Shown here piece by piece: positions 14,819-23,392 of a stretch of DNA of 23,392 bases. The DNA lies in the IMG/VR virus record IMGVR_UViG_3300030380_004923, positions 4,280 through 27,671 of that record. One strand, written 5' to 3'. Each line of letters starts with the position of its first letter. Positions within the stretch are counted from its first letter, which is position 1. The position numbers and the translations under genes are program-made. The DNA comes from a virus. Under the pieces are notes generated by a model. The model saw nothing but the letters and a program-made list of their open reading frames with translations, did no database searches and had not been told where the DNA came from.

Positions 14819-15859
14819 TTAAAAATCTAATTTTACTCTTACAAGAGCTTCCTTAGTAAAATCTTTAACGAGTGGTTTGGATAATTTAGCTACTGATAAT
14901 AACTCATTAGCGTCATTATATAATCCTACTGTTGTAATAAATGTTTGAGGGTTATTAATTAAACTTGAGTGAACAAATTCTCCACTACCACTAATCATAG
15001 ATGGGTTAGTTGAATAATTGAAGTCTGTATTTCTTACTCTAACAAACACAAAATCAGAAGTAATAGTTTCTTCCGAATTAAGTGAAAAAGTTTGGGCTAA
15101 TTTTATACTTTCAAATAAATTACTATTGTTGGCTATCATTGCCGTATCAGTCAGATCATCATTAATTGTTAATCCTACTCCTCCTAATGATTGGGATAAT
15201 GCCAATGCCCTTGGGTTTAATACTATTAATCCTACATCTGGTAAAAATTTACCATATGATCCTGATGGAGTAAGTCCTGCAGTAATACCTCCCGTTACAG
15301 CTGTAGATACAGCACTACCATTAGTTCCACTTACAATATCAAATACCCTACCGGCATCAGTAAATGTTAAAGATGTAACGTCTTTTGAGTTATCTGTTAA
15401 TTGTATTCTAGCGGGATTAGTACCATCTGAACCAGATAATACTAAATTAAATGTTCCTGGGAATATTTTTTCTTTATATCTTGCTCTATTAATATTTAAA
15501 ACATAAATATCTCTAGAATCTGTATTTCCTGTTCCAAAACTAAAATTAGTATTTTCATCTCCATTAACTAAAGTTCTATATTGTCCATAAGATACTTTAG
15601 AGGGAGAACTTCCTGTTACTAAATTATTAAATGGAGCCGAACCCGAACCTTCTACCTCTCCATAGGCAATTGAAAATTGTACTTCAGAATCTGATCTTAC
15701 AGAACTAGTTTGGAATACATCTAAAAAGAAATTAAATGAAGATGTAGCTGAAGATGTAAAAAAATTATTTAATGTAGGTACTCCTCCTGTCCATAACGTA
15801 GAAGTTATGGAATCTGCGCTAACTACAAAATCACTGCTATTTAAACTTACAAAGCTCAT
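14819..15859 (-). CDS. Virion structural protein (346 aa)
   Basis: This is a beta-rich structural protein. The N-terminus MSFVSLNSSDFVVSADS shares its MSF-x(3-4)-L-x(2)-SDF pattern with the 1351-residue neighbour, perhaps a common docking element. The centre has FGTGNTDSRDIYVLNINRAR, then FPGTFNLVLSGSDG and FLPDVGLIVLNPRALAL. This last series I recognise from uncharacterised structural proteins of marine myovirus-like contigs. The last 90 residues are homologous to the separate 99-residue protein encoded at 8755-9054 (TTVGLYNDANELLSVAKLSKP). There is no catalytic site or membrane segment. It lies 11 nt after the 219-residue gene and 3 nt before the fibre gene. A baseplate or fibre-attachment role is likely from context. 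Confidence 0.82.
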   Translation of the reverse strand: MSFVSLNSSDFVVSADSITSTLWTGGVPTLNNFFTSSATSSFNFFLDVFQTSSVRSDSEVQFSIAYGEVEGSGSAPFNNLVTGSSPSKVSYGQYRTLVNGDENTNFSFGTGNTDSRDIYVLNINRARYKEKIFPGTFNLVLSGSDGTNPARIQLTDNSKDVTSLTFTDAGRVFDIVSGTNGSAVSTAVTGGITAGLTPSGSYGKFLPDVGLIVLNPRALALSQSLGGVGLTINDDLTDTAMIANNSNLFESIKLAQTFSLNSEETITSDFVFVRVRNTDFNYSTNPSMISGSGEFVHSSLINNPQTFITTVGLYNDANELLSVAKLSKPLVKDFTKEALVRVKLDF

Positions 15860-15870
15860 ATTATATTATT

Positions 15871-16530
15871 TTATGTAGTTACTTTAGTTATGTTAACTGG
15901 GATTGTTAATCTAGCTCCGGAATCTCTACCAGTAACAGTTAATATTGTATTTAATGTGGCCGAAGTTCCAAATAATGTATTAACAGTTGTGGCTGTCAAG
16001 TTTATTGTAGTACCAATTACTGTTCTAGAAACATTTGTTCCTATAGTACTAGTTGTATTTAAATCCGCTGCATCTGCTGTATTTACACCTACACCTTCAA
16101 AGGTTTGTAATGTTCTTGAATCACCTATAGTTGCAGTATAACCACTGGCTTCAAATGTTGAATCCGTACCTAGATAATTTAATGTTTGTGGTGTTAATGA
16201 TAATGAAGCTCCTTGTTTTAATGTAATAGTTGTAAATCCTAGTTCTAAAACAGGTAACTTAGCAGTACCTCTTGGTAAAGTAAGTAATTTATATTTCATT
16301 ATTTGTGTTTCATCCGGAAATGCCTCTATAACGGGCATATTTTCTATAGCTTCTCCATAAAAGGCAGAACCAGATGGATGGTTTGGATTATATAATGTAT
16401 AATCTATTTCATCATCACCTAAAGAGAATTGTGTAATTTGGAAAGAGCCATCGTTTCGTGCTAATAATTCACGTCCTTTTTTTGTTAGGATGGCATCTAC
16501 AGTAACTGTAATATTATTTAAGTATCCCAT
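15871..16530 (-). CDS. Conserved baseplate/tail structural protein (219 aa)
   Basis: The first 110 residues are strongly patterned and familiar from structural proteins of marine T4-like phages: TVDAILTKKGRELLARNDGS, then FQITQFSLGDDEIDYTLYNP, then an aromatic loop with SGSAFYGEAIENMPV. The last 100 residues are simple in composition, rich in Thr, Val, Asn and Gly (NTTSTIGTNVSRTVIGTTIN), and probably form a beta domain. A TTI/TVT-rich end of this kind fits a subunit assembling around a fibre or baseplate. No enzyme motif. It is preceded by a 40-nt gap with an AT-rich promoter-like element, which may make it the first gene of a transcription unit with the downstream fibre genes. Confidence 0.82.
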   Translation of the reverse strand: MGYLNNITVTVDAILTKKGRELLARNDGSFQITQFSLGDDEIDYTLYNPNHPSGSAFYGEAIENMPVIEAFPDETQIMKYKLLTLPRGTAKLPVLELGFTTITLKQGASLSLTPQTLNYLGTDSTFEASGYTATIGDSRTLQTFEGVGVNTADAADLNTTSTIGTNVSRTVIGTTINLTATTVNTLFGTSATLNTILTVTGRDSGARLTIPVNITKVTT

Positions 16531-16545
16531 GGTTTATTCTTGTTA

Positions 16546-16557
16546 TATATAAATATA
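16546..16557 (-). promoter_or_regulatory. AT-rich promoter-like element upstream of the 219-aa structural gene
   Basis: TATATAAATATA on the plus strand (TATATTTATATA in the coding direction), 16-27 nt upstream of the start codon. It is identical to the 12-mer upstream of the kinase gene about 10 kb away. On the plus strand it contains TATAAATA, the T4 late promoter core, but in the orientation opposite to the genes. Function inferred. Confidence 0.4.
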
Positions 16558-16570
16558 GTATTTTTCTTTT

Positions 16571-19500
16571 TTATGAAATTAAGTTTTGTGCTTTTAGTTC
16601 CTTAACTATATTACCTGCTTTATCCTTTAAAACTTTAGGTGTATCACTAGATAATATGATTCCTGAAGATGTTTTTCCAGGTTGTTTAGGAAAATCTAAA
16701 ACAATATTAGTTTCATCTTCAACTTTTTTAAGTATTATAAATCTTTTTATTTGGCGAGCATTTTCACCATTAGCTGCTGTTGTGAAATCTTCACAAGCTC
16801 TAGCAGGTATATCTTTATCAAATTCAATTGTTATTCTTCTAGTATTAGTTACTTCGTCCCTAAATACAGTATTTATTCTTTTTACTTGTCTTTCAAATTC
16901 TCTAGGAAATATACCACTACCTGTACCCGCTGAACCCGCTTTTTTATCTACAAATTTAAAAATATCTCCCTCTTCTACAAAAAATTCCTCATCTACTATA
17001 CCAAATGAATCCGATTGAGAAACAAATATAGAAGATGATTGTTGGAAGTTACCAAAATAATATGACATAGACACGGAAGCTGTTAAAATATTAAATGATC
17101 CCGTATTATTTCTTAAAAAGAAAGCACCTCCATTATCAGCATCACCACCATCCGTAATACTACCAGTTATACTAACAATAGGATCCGATGGATAATAATA
17201 AGTTTGTTTAGGTACTGAATATTTTGCTGATTGTAATCCTATTTCTAATGATGAGCTTCCTATTAGTGGATTAGTATCCGAAGTTTGAAATACTCCTCCT
17301 AATGCTGAATCTGAATATTCTAGCAATGCATTAGTGGAATCTGTATTTTTAGGTATAACTGCAGAATTACTAACATAGTAAACCGCCTTAATAATAGCTG
17401 ATTCACCTAAATCTATAGAAGATGATTGTAATGGTGATGTACCATTAAAAGGATTCCATCTTAGATCATCAAATGAAGCAGAAGGATTTTTAGGTATAGT
17501 TAATTTAAATTCTAATTCTCCTTCTACATTTATTAATAAATCATTATCCCACCAAATAGAATCTCTATTTACAGGTGTGTTTCTTGTTAAATTAATAGAA
17601 GGTGTTCCGGCTACAGAAACAAAATTACTACCACTAATAACTTGAATATCTCCTAATTCATAATTACCTATTTGTACATAGTTTCCTTCTAAACTATCAG
17701 GTAATGGTAAAATATCACCTTGATCTTCAGTTTCTATAGACCCAGTAGTAAATTTATATACTAAAGTACTGCTACCAGTTGGGTTTTGTAACATTGGTAA
17801 ATAACTAAATCCACCAGCATATATAGGTTTTACACCATCTAAATATTTTTGTTCAGAAAATTCTATATTATTATCCAGTGATATATCTAATTGTTTCTTT
17901 TGGTTAAATATATTTTGTATTTCAAATATAAATTCATTTTCCCTAGTTAATTCTACTACATTCGATCTACCATCTATTAAATACTTTAAATAGATATTAG
18001 CTCTTTCTGGGAATGCAGAGCCTGTTTCTACAATTTCTGAAAAATAAGCAAATTTTAAGGAATTTAAATCTATAGATGGAGAAGATCCATAGGATTCATC
18101 TCCTTCATTATACACATTATATTCTTTAGATATTGTTTTAGATCCTAAATATCTGGGTCTTAAATATCTTTGTAAAGAGTAATTACTATCTTGTATAGGG
18201 GCATCTAAAAATGGACTATCTACCTCAGTAATATCTCCAAAAGATCTACTTGTTATGAATCCTATATTTACAGGAGTTATAATATTAGTAGAATAATCTA
18301 CATCCATAAATTGGGTTGATTTTCTAGGTTCAATTACGTTATTTAGTTCGGGGTTAAAAGGTACTAATGAAAATGATGCCGCTGTAGTAGTATCAGGACC
18401 CACCCTAAATAAACTTTTTTCTGTTACTGTACTAGTAAGAGGTTGTGTATAAGCAACAAACTCACTACCACTAAATTCTCCGGTTATAGGTTCTCTATTA
18501 TCTGTAAAATTAAAAGTTACTCCAGAAGCAGTAATAGTATTAGCCGAACTAGAAGGTATAAGAATTTCTCCCGTATAGCTAGTATCTAAGTTTTGACCCA
18601 TAGGATTAGATCCTGTAATACTAGGTACAGTTAATGAACCACTAAAATCTACAAATGTAATTGTAGGATCAAATCTTTGAGTTTTATTTCTTTCTAATAG
18701 ATGGGATTTTATTAAAAATCCTGTTGTAAATTCCGCCTTAGCAGGGACAAAATCTCTTAACATTTTAAATAGTGAACTATCAAAATATGATAATAGTTGT
18801 ACTATATCAGTTATATTTTGTTTTCTAAAGTATTTATCAAAATAGAATTTTTTAACATGGTCTAACCCATCATAAGATGATGATAGGGCTAATTTAGGAT
18901 CACCTATAAACTCATCTACATTGAAATAACCTAATTGTTCTGTAATATCCTTATTTATACTATCCTGTGGTGAAATAGCTACTTCTACATCGTTTACATC
19001 TAAAGTAAATTGATCTGGTGGAAATGAATAGTCCTGAACTGAAATGTAGGGTGATAATGTCGAACCTGAAACAGTATTATGTTTTTTATTTATTATTTTA
19101 TCATCTACCGGATTATAGGCGCCTAAATTAGGTGATTCTACTAGGGCGAAGTACTCCGTTGGTTGGTAGCTTGAACCAGTAAAATTCGTTATTATTCCAT
19201 GAGAAACGGTAGATGAACCGGTTCCAAGGAAGAAAGATGCTGTAGGTACAAATGAACCCGTTATAGATGGGTGTACTGAGTTTACTTTATTATTTCCAAA
19301 TGACCCTGAAATTTGTAGGTCATTTCCTAATGGTAATCTAAATATTAGGTCAAACATTGAAGAAGTTACTTCATTAGATCTTATGGATCTAGGATCTAAT
19401 ACATGTTGATTAAATACCGATTCACTTAATACTGTTGACCACATTCTTGCTTCTTGGAATGATCCATCAAATACTACACCATTAGGTGATAATACATTAT

Positions 19501-21985
19501 TACTTCCTGTACCTCCTAAGTGACCATCTAATACTAAGTTACCCGAAGCATATCTAAAGTCATGCCAAGAACCATTATAAGATGCGGATGTTGTTCCATT
19601 AATATGTAAACTTTGTGATTCTTGATATTTTATAAAAGTACCATCTTTACCATTGTAATCAGTACTTTTTACTGTTAAGGTATAATCTTGATTTGAACCA
19701 CTATCAAATATAAATCTACTTCCTGTTTCTCTATTAAGTTTTAATGACCACCAACTACCTGAAAAGAAAGGAGCATATATAGGTTGTGTTTTAGCGTACC
19801 CTTGGGACCCAGATAAGAAAAATCTTAATTCCCCATATACTGAAAATCTATCATTTAGTACGGGGCTATTATAAGAAGCATTGGAAGCTGAGGGGTATAA
19901 TAATTGTACACCAAATTTAGTATCTGAATCCTGTCTTATTTGGAATAATGATTGGCTATAATAGGATGAAGAAGGTATACCATTAGTTTTAAATCTAAAC
20001 TCTATAGTATCCGGGGTAGAACTTGCGGCTTTAGGACCATTCCAAACACCTTCTATAGTATTCCAATCTACATTTACTGATTGCCATTCATCAGAAAAGT
20101 TTGTTACAAAAGGTAACCAAGGAATATTTATTACACTTGATGATATAGATGAGGTTAAATGTAAGGGATTAGTATTTAAAGAATATGCAAATCTGTCTAT
20201 TACTTGATTTACAGTAGGTACATTCTTTTGATCACCCCCATATTCATTTACTTTTAAAATTGTTTCAGGAATACCAAAACAATTAATTAATGCCCTTAAT
20301 CCCGTTCTTGTACCTCTAGTTTTTAATAAATAAGGTAAATTATTATATATTCTTTTATATACTTCTTTATTTAAGGTATCAGTTGTATTAGCATCATTAG
20401 ATACTGAAACATAACTTTCAACTCTTTGAGAGCCCGTATCTGGGGTAGCTGATCCAGAAGGAGATAATCCTAATAGGTCCTGAAATAGGTTTTCATTAGT
20501 TCTATTAGAAGTATAAAGTTTTATACCTAAGGATCTTAAAGTATCCGCTACTAAATCTTTTGATATACCTTTATCTATTCTATTATCATTATCTTTTATA
20601 TCACCTATTGCCCTGGTATATGTCCATAAAGTATCAAAATGTTGACCTAACATAGAAGATAAAAGTTCTAAATTAGTATTTTGAGGATCTTCTTTTATAT
20701 AAGCGGGTAAGGTATTCCAAATATAATTTCTATTTGTATCATTATATAATGAGGCAGATAAAATTTGACCTCCAAAAAAGTCACTGCTTTCATCTTCTGA
20801 ACCATACCAATCTAAAGCAGAAGTTGAATTTACAGGTGCATTAATAAAAGGAGCTATATTAGAGCCGGATTTAGGCCAAGCTTTGGAACCAGATGTAAAG
20901 TATAAGAAAAATTCATATCCATCAAATTGTTCAATTACTTTATCTAGGTTATTTTGTAAAGTAGCTTCCGAAGAAGATATAAAGGTTTTATTAGTAAGAG
21001 GCCCTACTCCTTTTAATTGGTTAATATCGGATTGAAATCTTTCAATTAGAATTAATTTTTCTCTAAAATTTTCTAATCTTTGATAGGCAGAAGAAAAATG
21101 TACAAAATTTTTATAATCAGTATAGTCTATATTAATGTCTATACTTTTTTCTTCTAGGATTGATTTTATTTGTTGTAATGAAGAAGTTAAGGGACTATCT
21201 AAAATTTCACTTACATTTAGATATTTAGTAGTTACATTAGTTTGTAAGTTTAAATCAACATTAGTATTAGGTCCTCTTAGTAATATTGTTTCATCTTCTT
21301 CCTCTTCAGGTAAAATATTTATGTCTACTTTAAAAGAAAAAGGATCGGATACTTGTTCCGATACCCAAAGTGTATCTTTTAATTGTAAACTATCAGGAAG
21401 AGGTTCATATAATTTTATAAAAATACTAGGTTCAGTAGTAAGTGAAGTATCTAATAAAGTATTTACACCTAATATAGTATTATTATCACCAAAATTTAAA
21501 AGAAAATCCGAATAAAAACTCTTGTTGGTTTTGGAATTTATATAATTAAAATATGAAGTACTTAATGCCTCATATGATAATTCATTAGTTACTATTCTTA
21601 ATTCTGTTCTATCATCGGATATTTCTTTAACAAAGAATCTTCTTTCTTCATTACTTAAGAATAAATTTCTATATGGGTAATAAGTTGTATTGAATGTCCC
21701 TGCATCATAACCTAAGTTTTTTACATCTTCTTCGGGATCTACAAGAATTTTATTAAAAAAACTAGAAGATGGATCGGTTGTTGCTTGGGTTTGGAAGTTT
21801 CTAAAATCATAAGATGAAGTTAGTAATAATCCTCCTCCATCAAAAATGTGTAATTCTATAACATCTTGAGGTGCACCAAAATCTCTATTTAATGAGAAAC
21901 TATTAAATAGATTTTCATCTTTTGGGTTGTAATTTTGATTTACAAAATTAGCCGATCCAGTGGATATTACCTTTATTTCTTCCAT
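16571..21985 (-). CDS. Giant tail/baseplate protein with P2 gpI-like and LamG-like regions (1804 aa)
   Basis: The TAA of the upstream gene overlaps the ATG here (TAATG). The N-terminal 350 residues are structural, with a helical stretch near 270-330 (LQQIKSILEEKS, NFREKLILIERF). Residues about 425-575 resemble the tail protein I (P2 gpI) type of baseplate protein: LPAYIKEDPQNTNLELLSSM, then YNNLPYLLKTRGTRTGLRAL and NCFGIPETILKVNEYGG. Residues about 625-870 look like a LamG/concanavalin-type lectin fold (HINGTTSASYNGSWHDFRYA; VVFDGSFQEARMWSTVLS). The remaining 900 residues are beta-rich and Ser/Gly-rich with several unrecognised modules. At 1804 residues it far exceeds gpI (about 180). It probably combines baseplate assembly with sugar or surface binding. 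I see no glycosidase or lysozyme active site. Confidence 0.85.
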   Translation of the reverse strand: MEEIKVISTGSANFVNQNYNPKDENLFNSFSLNRDFGAPQDVIELHIFDGGGLLLTSSYDFRNFQTQATTDPSSSFFNKILVDPEEDVKNLGYDAGTFNTTYYPYRNLFLSNEERRFFVKEISDDRTELRIVTNELSYEALSTSYFNYINSKTNKSFYSDFLLNFGDNNTILGVNTLLDTSLTTEPSIFIKLYEPLPDSLQLKDTLWVSEQVSDPFSFKVDINILPEEEEDETILLRGPNTNVDLNLQTNVTTKYLNVSEILDSPLTSSLQQIKSILEEKSIDINIDYTDYKNFVHFSSAYQRLENFREKLILIERFQSDINQLKGVGPLTNKTFISSSEATLQNNLDKVIEQFDGYEFFLYFTSGSKAWPKSGSNIAPFINAPVNSTSALDWYGSEDESSDFFGGQILSASLYNDTNRNYIWNTLPAYIKEDPQNTNLELLSSMLGQHFDTLWTYTRAIGDIKDNDNRIDKGISKDLVADTLRSLGIKLYTSNRTNENLFQDLLGLSPSGSATPDTGSQRVESYVSVSNDANTTDTLNKEVYKRIYNNLPYLLKTRGTRTGLRALINCFGIPETILKVNEYGGDQKNVPTVNQVIDRFAYSLNTNPLHLTSSISSSVINIPWLPFVTNFSDEWQSVNVDWNTIEGVWNGPKAASSTPDTIEFRFKTNGIPSSSYYSQSLFQIRQDSDTKFGVQLLYPSASNASYNSPVLNDRFSVYGELRFFLSGSQGYAKTQPIYAPFFSGSWWSLKLNRETGSRFIFDSGSNQDYTLTVKSTDYNGKDGTFIKYQESQSLHINGTTSASYNGSWHDFRYASGNLVLDGHLGGTGSNNVLSPNGVVFDGSFQEARMWSTVLSESVFNQHVLDPRSIRSNEVTSSMFDLIFRLPLGNDLQISGSFGNNKVNSVHPSITGSFVPTASFFLGTGSSTVSHGIITNFTGSSYQPTEYFALVESPNLGAYNPVDDKIINKKHNTVSGSTLSPYISVQDYSFPPDQFTLDVNDVEVAISPQDSINKDITEQLGYFNVDEFIGDPKLALSSSYDGLDHVKKFYFDKYFRKQNITDIVQLLSYFDSSLFKMLRDFVPAKAEFTTGFLIKSHLLERNKTQRFDPTITFVDFSGSLTVPSITGSNPMGQNLDTSYTGEILIPSSSANTITASGVTFNFTDNREPITGEFSGSEFVAYTQPLTSTVTEKSLFRVGPDTTTAASFSLVPFNPELNNVIEPRKSTQFMDVDYSTNIITPVNIGFITSRSFGDITEVDSPFLDAPIQDSNYSLQRYLRPRYLGSKTISKEYNVYNEGDESYGSSPSIDLNSLKFAYFSEIVETGSAFPERANIYLKYLIDGRSNVVELTRENEFIFEIQNIFNQKKQLDISLDNNIEFSEQKYLDGVKPIYAGGFSYLPMLQNPTGSSTLVYKFTTGSIETEDQGDILPLPDSLEGNYVQIGNYELGDIQVISGSNFVSVAGTPSINLTRNTPVNRDSIWWDNDLLINVEGELEFKLTIPKNPSASFDDLRWNPFNGTSPLQSSSIDLGESAIIKAVYYVSNSAVIPKNTDSTNALLEYSDSALGGVFQTSDTNPLIGSSSLEIGLQSAKYSVPKQTYYYPSDPIVSITGSITDGGDADNGGAFFLRNNTGSFNILTASVSMSYYFGNFQQSSSIFVSQSDSFGIVDEEFFVEEGDIFKFVDKKAGSAGTGSGIFPREFERQVKRINTVFRDEVTNTRRITIEFDKDIPARACEDFTTAANGENARQIKRFIILKKVEDETNIVLDFPKQPGKTSSGIILSSDTPKVLKDKAGNIVKELKAQNLIS

Positions 21986-22335
21986 TATACACTAGTAGAT
22001 AAATTTACTATTTCTTGTTGTGCAGTAAGCAATTGTATTCTTAAACTATTTATTTCATCTAGTAAAGCTTGAATTTCATCAGCTTGACCTGATATGCCTA
22101 TATAAGATGAACTTCTTGCTACTAATTCCTCATGAGAACCATTAGCTCCATTTCTGGGTATTTGAAAGAATAATCTATCATATTCATCAAAAAATTCAGC
22201 TACAGTCATAGGATCGGGTCCTACTAATTCGGTATCTTCTACTGTTACTAACTCTGAAAATTCAGTGTTTACAATTTTAGGGTAAGAAACCTTACCATAA
22301 ACTTCTTTCGTTAATTGTATTTCCTGTTTTGCCAT
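21985..22335 (-). CDS. Small structural protein with C-terminal coiled coil (116 aa)
   Basis: Residues 1-85 are mixed and unrecognised (FSELVTVEDTELVGPDPMTV; FDEYDRLFFQIPRNG). The last 35 residues (EIQALLDEINSLRIQLLTAQ) follow a leucine heptad pattern and should form a coiled coil, possibly a trimer stalk. Both ends join neighbours by a 1-nt TAATG overlap, so translation is coupled to the structural genes on both sides. It probably bridges two virion components, such as the upstream structural protein and the giant baseplate protein. No enzyme features and no signal peptide. Confidence 0.82.
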   Translation of the reverse strand: MAKQEIQLTKEVYGKVSYPKIVNTEFSELVTVEDTELVGPDPMTVAEFFDEYDRLFFQIPRNGANGSHEELVARSSSYIGISGQADEIQALLDEINSLRIQLLTAQQEIVNLSTSV

Positions 22336-23392
22336 TATCTAACAACTTTAAAATAGTTACCTTTATCTTCAAATACTAGAGTTTCATCTCCTACTTGAGA
22401 TTTAATCATTAATTGATAGTACCTTTCAGGTTCTAAACCATCCATATAAACTTTAAAGAAATTACTACCACTATCCGCACTTATTTTAGTGTATGAAGTA
22501 TCAAAATCTATTACCATTTGGTCAGTTTTTATATCCTTTAGACCCCAATAAGAAGAAGTTGGTAATACTTTTGCATTTAAATAAACTGAACTAGATTGAA
22601 ATGTTCTAGCCGGGAATGTATCTCTTGCTTTTACTCTAAATTTGTAAACAGATTGATCTTCAAATTCTTCTTTTAAATTTGTAAACCCAATAACAAAATC
22701 ACTAGATGTTACAGGGGTTAAAGGAGTATCATATGAACTATCATCCCACTTAAATTCTAATTCAGGAGGGTATATTGTATGTGTATCCATAGAAAAATAT
22801 TGTGTTTCAACATATTCATCTACAAATTCATGTTCATCACCTAACTTTAATATAAATCCATCATTTGAAAAACTTGCGGCAGTCCATAATTTTACAGCAT
22901 TAGTTACATTTAAGGAAATATCCTTATCACTAATATATTTAAAAGATTGTGATGCTTCTGGATTGACTGTAGTTGATCCCGTATACCAATTTCCTCCACC
23001 TACTGCTGTTGTATAAGATGCAGTTACAAAATTAGTAAATGCACTAGCAGTCCAGGCATTTGAACCTGATGCTCCTCTAAAACCCCAACAACAACCATCT
23101 TCAGTTTTAGGGCTATCACTTGTTTTTCCTGTTCCCATATCCCATGCACCCGAAATAGGGTAAGCATATATTTCATAATCTAAGGGAGCATTTTCAGCGT
23201 TTGCTAGATATAATTTTATACTAGCAGAGTACTCTGATGCGCCTATTTTGTCTGCTATAGTACCACTAATTTCAGTTTGACTAAATTGTACTAAAGATCT
23301 AGCTACGGCTGGTAAATCCCCTGCTGCGGATGAATTTATATTAATACCATTATAATTTGAAATATCTAATATCTCATCTCTACCCGTATTTT
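22335..23392 (-). CDS. Virion structural protein (partial, N-terminus off window)
   Basis: The frame is open to the right edge, giving 351 complete codons up to the TAA at 22337-22335. The first in-frame ATG (23138) is internal, because about 84 well-formed codons precede it with no stop. The protein is beta-rich and aromatic: PLDYEIYAYPISGAWDMGTG, GGGNWYTGSTTVNPEASQSF, DTHTIYPPELEFKWDDSSYD, YWGLKDIKTDQMVIDFD. These strings match my recollection of a large uncharacterised structural protein of marine tailed phages. The repeated pattern of hydrophobic strands, Trp/Tyr and Ser/Thr/Gly fits tandem carbohydrate-binding-like beta domains. No catalytic motif is visible in this part. It is coupled by TAATG to the small coiled-coil gene. 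Likely tail or baseplate component. Confidence 0.82.
   Translation of the reverse strand, partial: NTGRDEILDISNYNGININSSAAGDLPAVARSLVQFSQTEISGTIADKIGASEYSASIKLYLANAENAPLDYEIYAYPISGAWDMGTGKTSDSPKTEDGCCWGFRGASGSNAWTASAFTNFVTASYTTAVGGGNWYTGSTTVNPEASQSFKYISDKDISLNVTNAVKLWTAASFSNDGFILKLGDEHEFVDEYVETQYFSMDTHTIYPPELEFKWDDSSYDTPLTPVTSSDFVIGFTNLKEEFEDQSVYKFRVKARDTFPARTFQSSSVYLNAKVLPTSSYWGLKDIKTDQMVIDFDTSYTKISADSGSNFFKVYMDGLEPERYYQLMIKSQVGDETLVFEDKGNYFKVVR

Noticed and set aside
15018-15506. Plus-strand open frame of 162 codons opposite the 346-aa structural gene
   Set aside because: It is a shadow of a well-supported minus-strand gene. No other plus-strand gene exists in the window, and no RBS or promoter is visible.
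16548-16555. TATAAATA as a T4-type late promoter (also at 6567-6574)
   Set aside because: The motif points to the plus strand, where there are no genes. I kept it only as part of an AT-rich element of uncertain type and orientation.
22335-23138. ATG at 23138 as the true start of the rightmost gene
   Set aside because: The frame stays open to the window edge for about 84 more codons of sequence continuous in character (DYEIYAYPISGAWDMGTG spans the Met), so the real start is outside.
1-23392. tRNA genes, CRISPR arrays, insertion sequences, integrase or attachment sites
   Set aside because: I looked for them and saw none. Gaps are at most 45 nt, leaving no room outside coding sequence, and no transposase or recombinase motif appears.

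Overview
The window reads as part of a tailed-phage genome, or a close relative in an uncultured marine contig. It is AT-rich and tightly packed. All 18 genes I can support lie on the minus strand, so transcription runs from right to left. Neighbouring genes overlap by 1-20 nt or are separated by no more than 45 nt. I see no rRNA, tRNA, CRISPR array, insertion sequence or integrase, and no gene-free stretch longer than 45 nt.

Two things suggest a Bacteroidetes (Flavobacteria-like) host. None of the start codons I inspected has a clear Shine-Dalgarno sequence. The 1351-residue tail protein also carries modules resembling the SprB repeats of flavobacterial surface adhesins. Both are inferences; no marker gene settles the host.

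Right part (about 8755-23392): a virion module. In transcription order it holds a partial structural protein, a small coiled-coil protein, a giant 1804-residue tail or baseplate protein with a P2 gpI-like segment and a LamG-like lectin fold, a conserved baseplate-type protein, a 346-residue structural protein, a 1351-residue modular fibre with two cupredoxin-like domains and SprB-like repeats, a 567-residue modular protein, and a 99-residue protein paralogous to the C-terminus of the 346-residue one.

Middle (about 6597-8754): a GIY-YIG type endonuclease at the module boundary, a DnaG/TOPRIM primase and a RecB/Cas4-type PD-(D/E)XK nuclease. This is a DNA replication and processing block.

Left part (1-6551): a run of accessory genes. 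It has a zeta-toxin/PNK-like P-loop kinase, an unusual fusion of nucleotidyltransferase and HExxH metalloprotease, a HAD phosphatase, a zinc-ribbon protein, a coiled-coil protein, a protein with a conserved basic Cys-containing C-terminal domain, a cupin-like protein, a previously unlisted 43-residue Cys-rich membrane protein, and a partial unknown protein. Six of these nine begin with a short amphipathic peptide ending in (L/I)-x-E. That resembles the capsid-targeting and protease-cleavage signal of T4 internal proteins. I propose that these six are packaged in the capsid and injected with the DNA.

The four longest intergenic gaps all carry a TATATAA(A)TATA element 14-30 nt upstream of a start codon, which probably marks transcription units.
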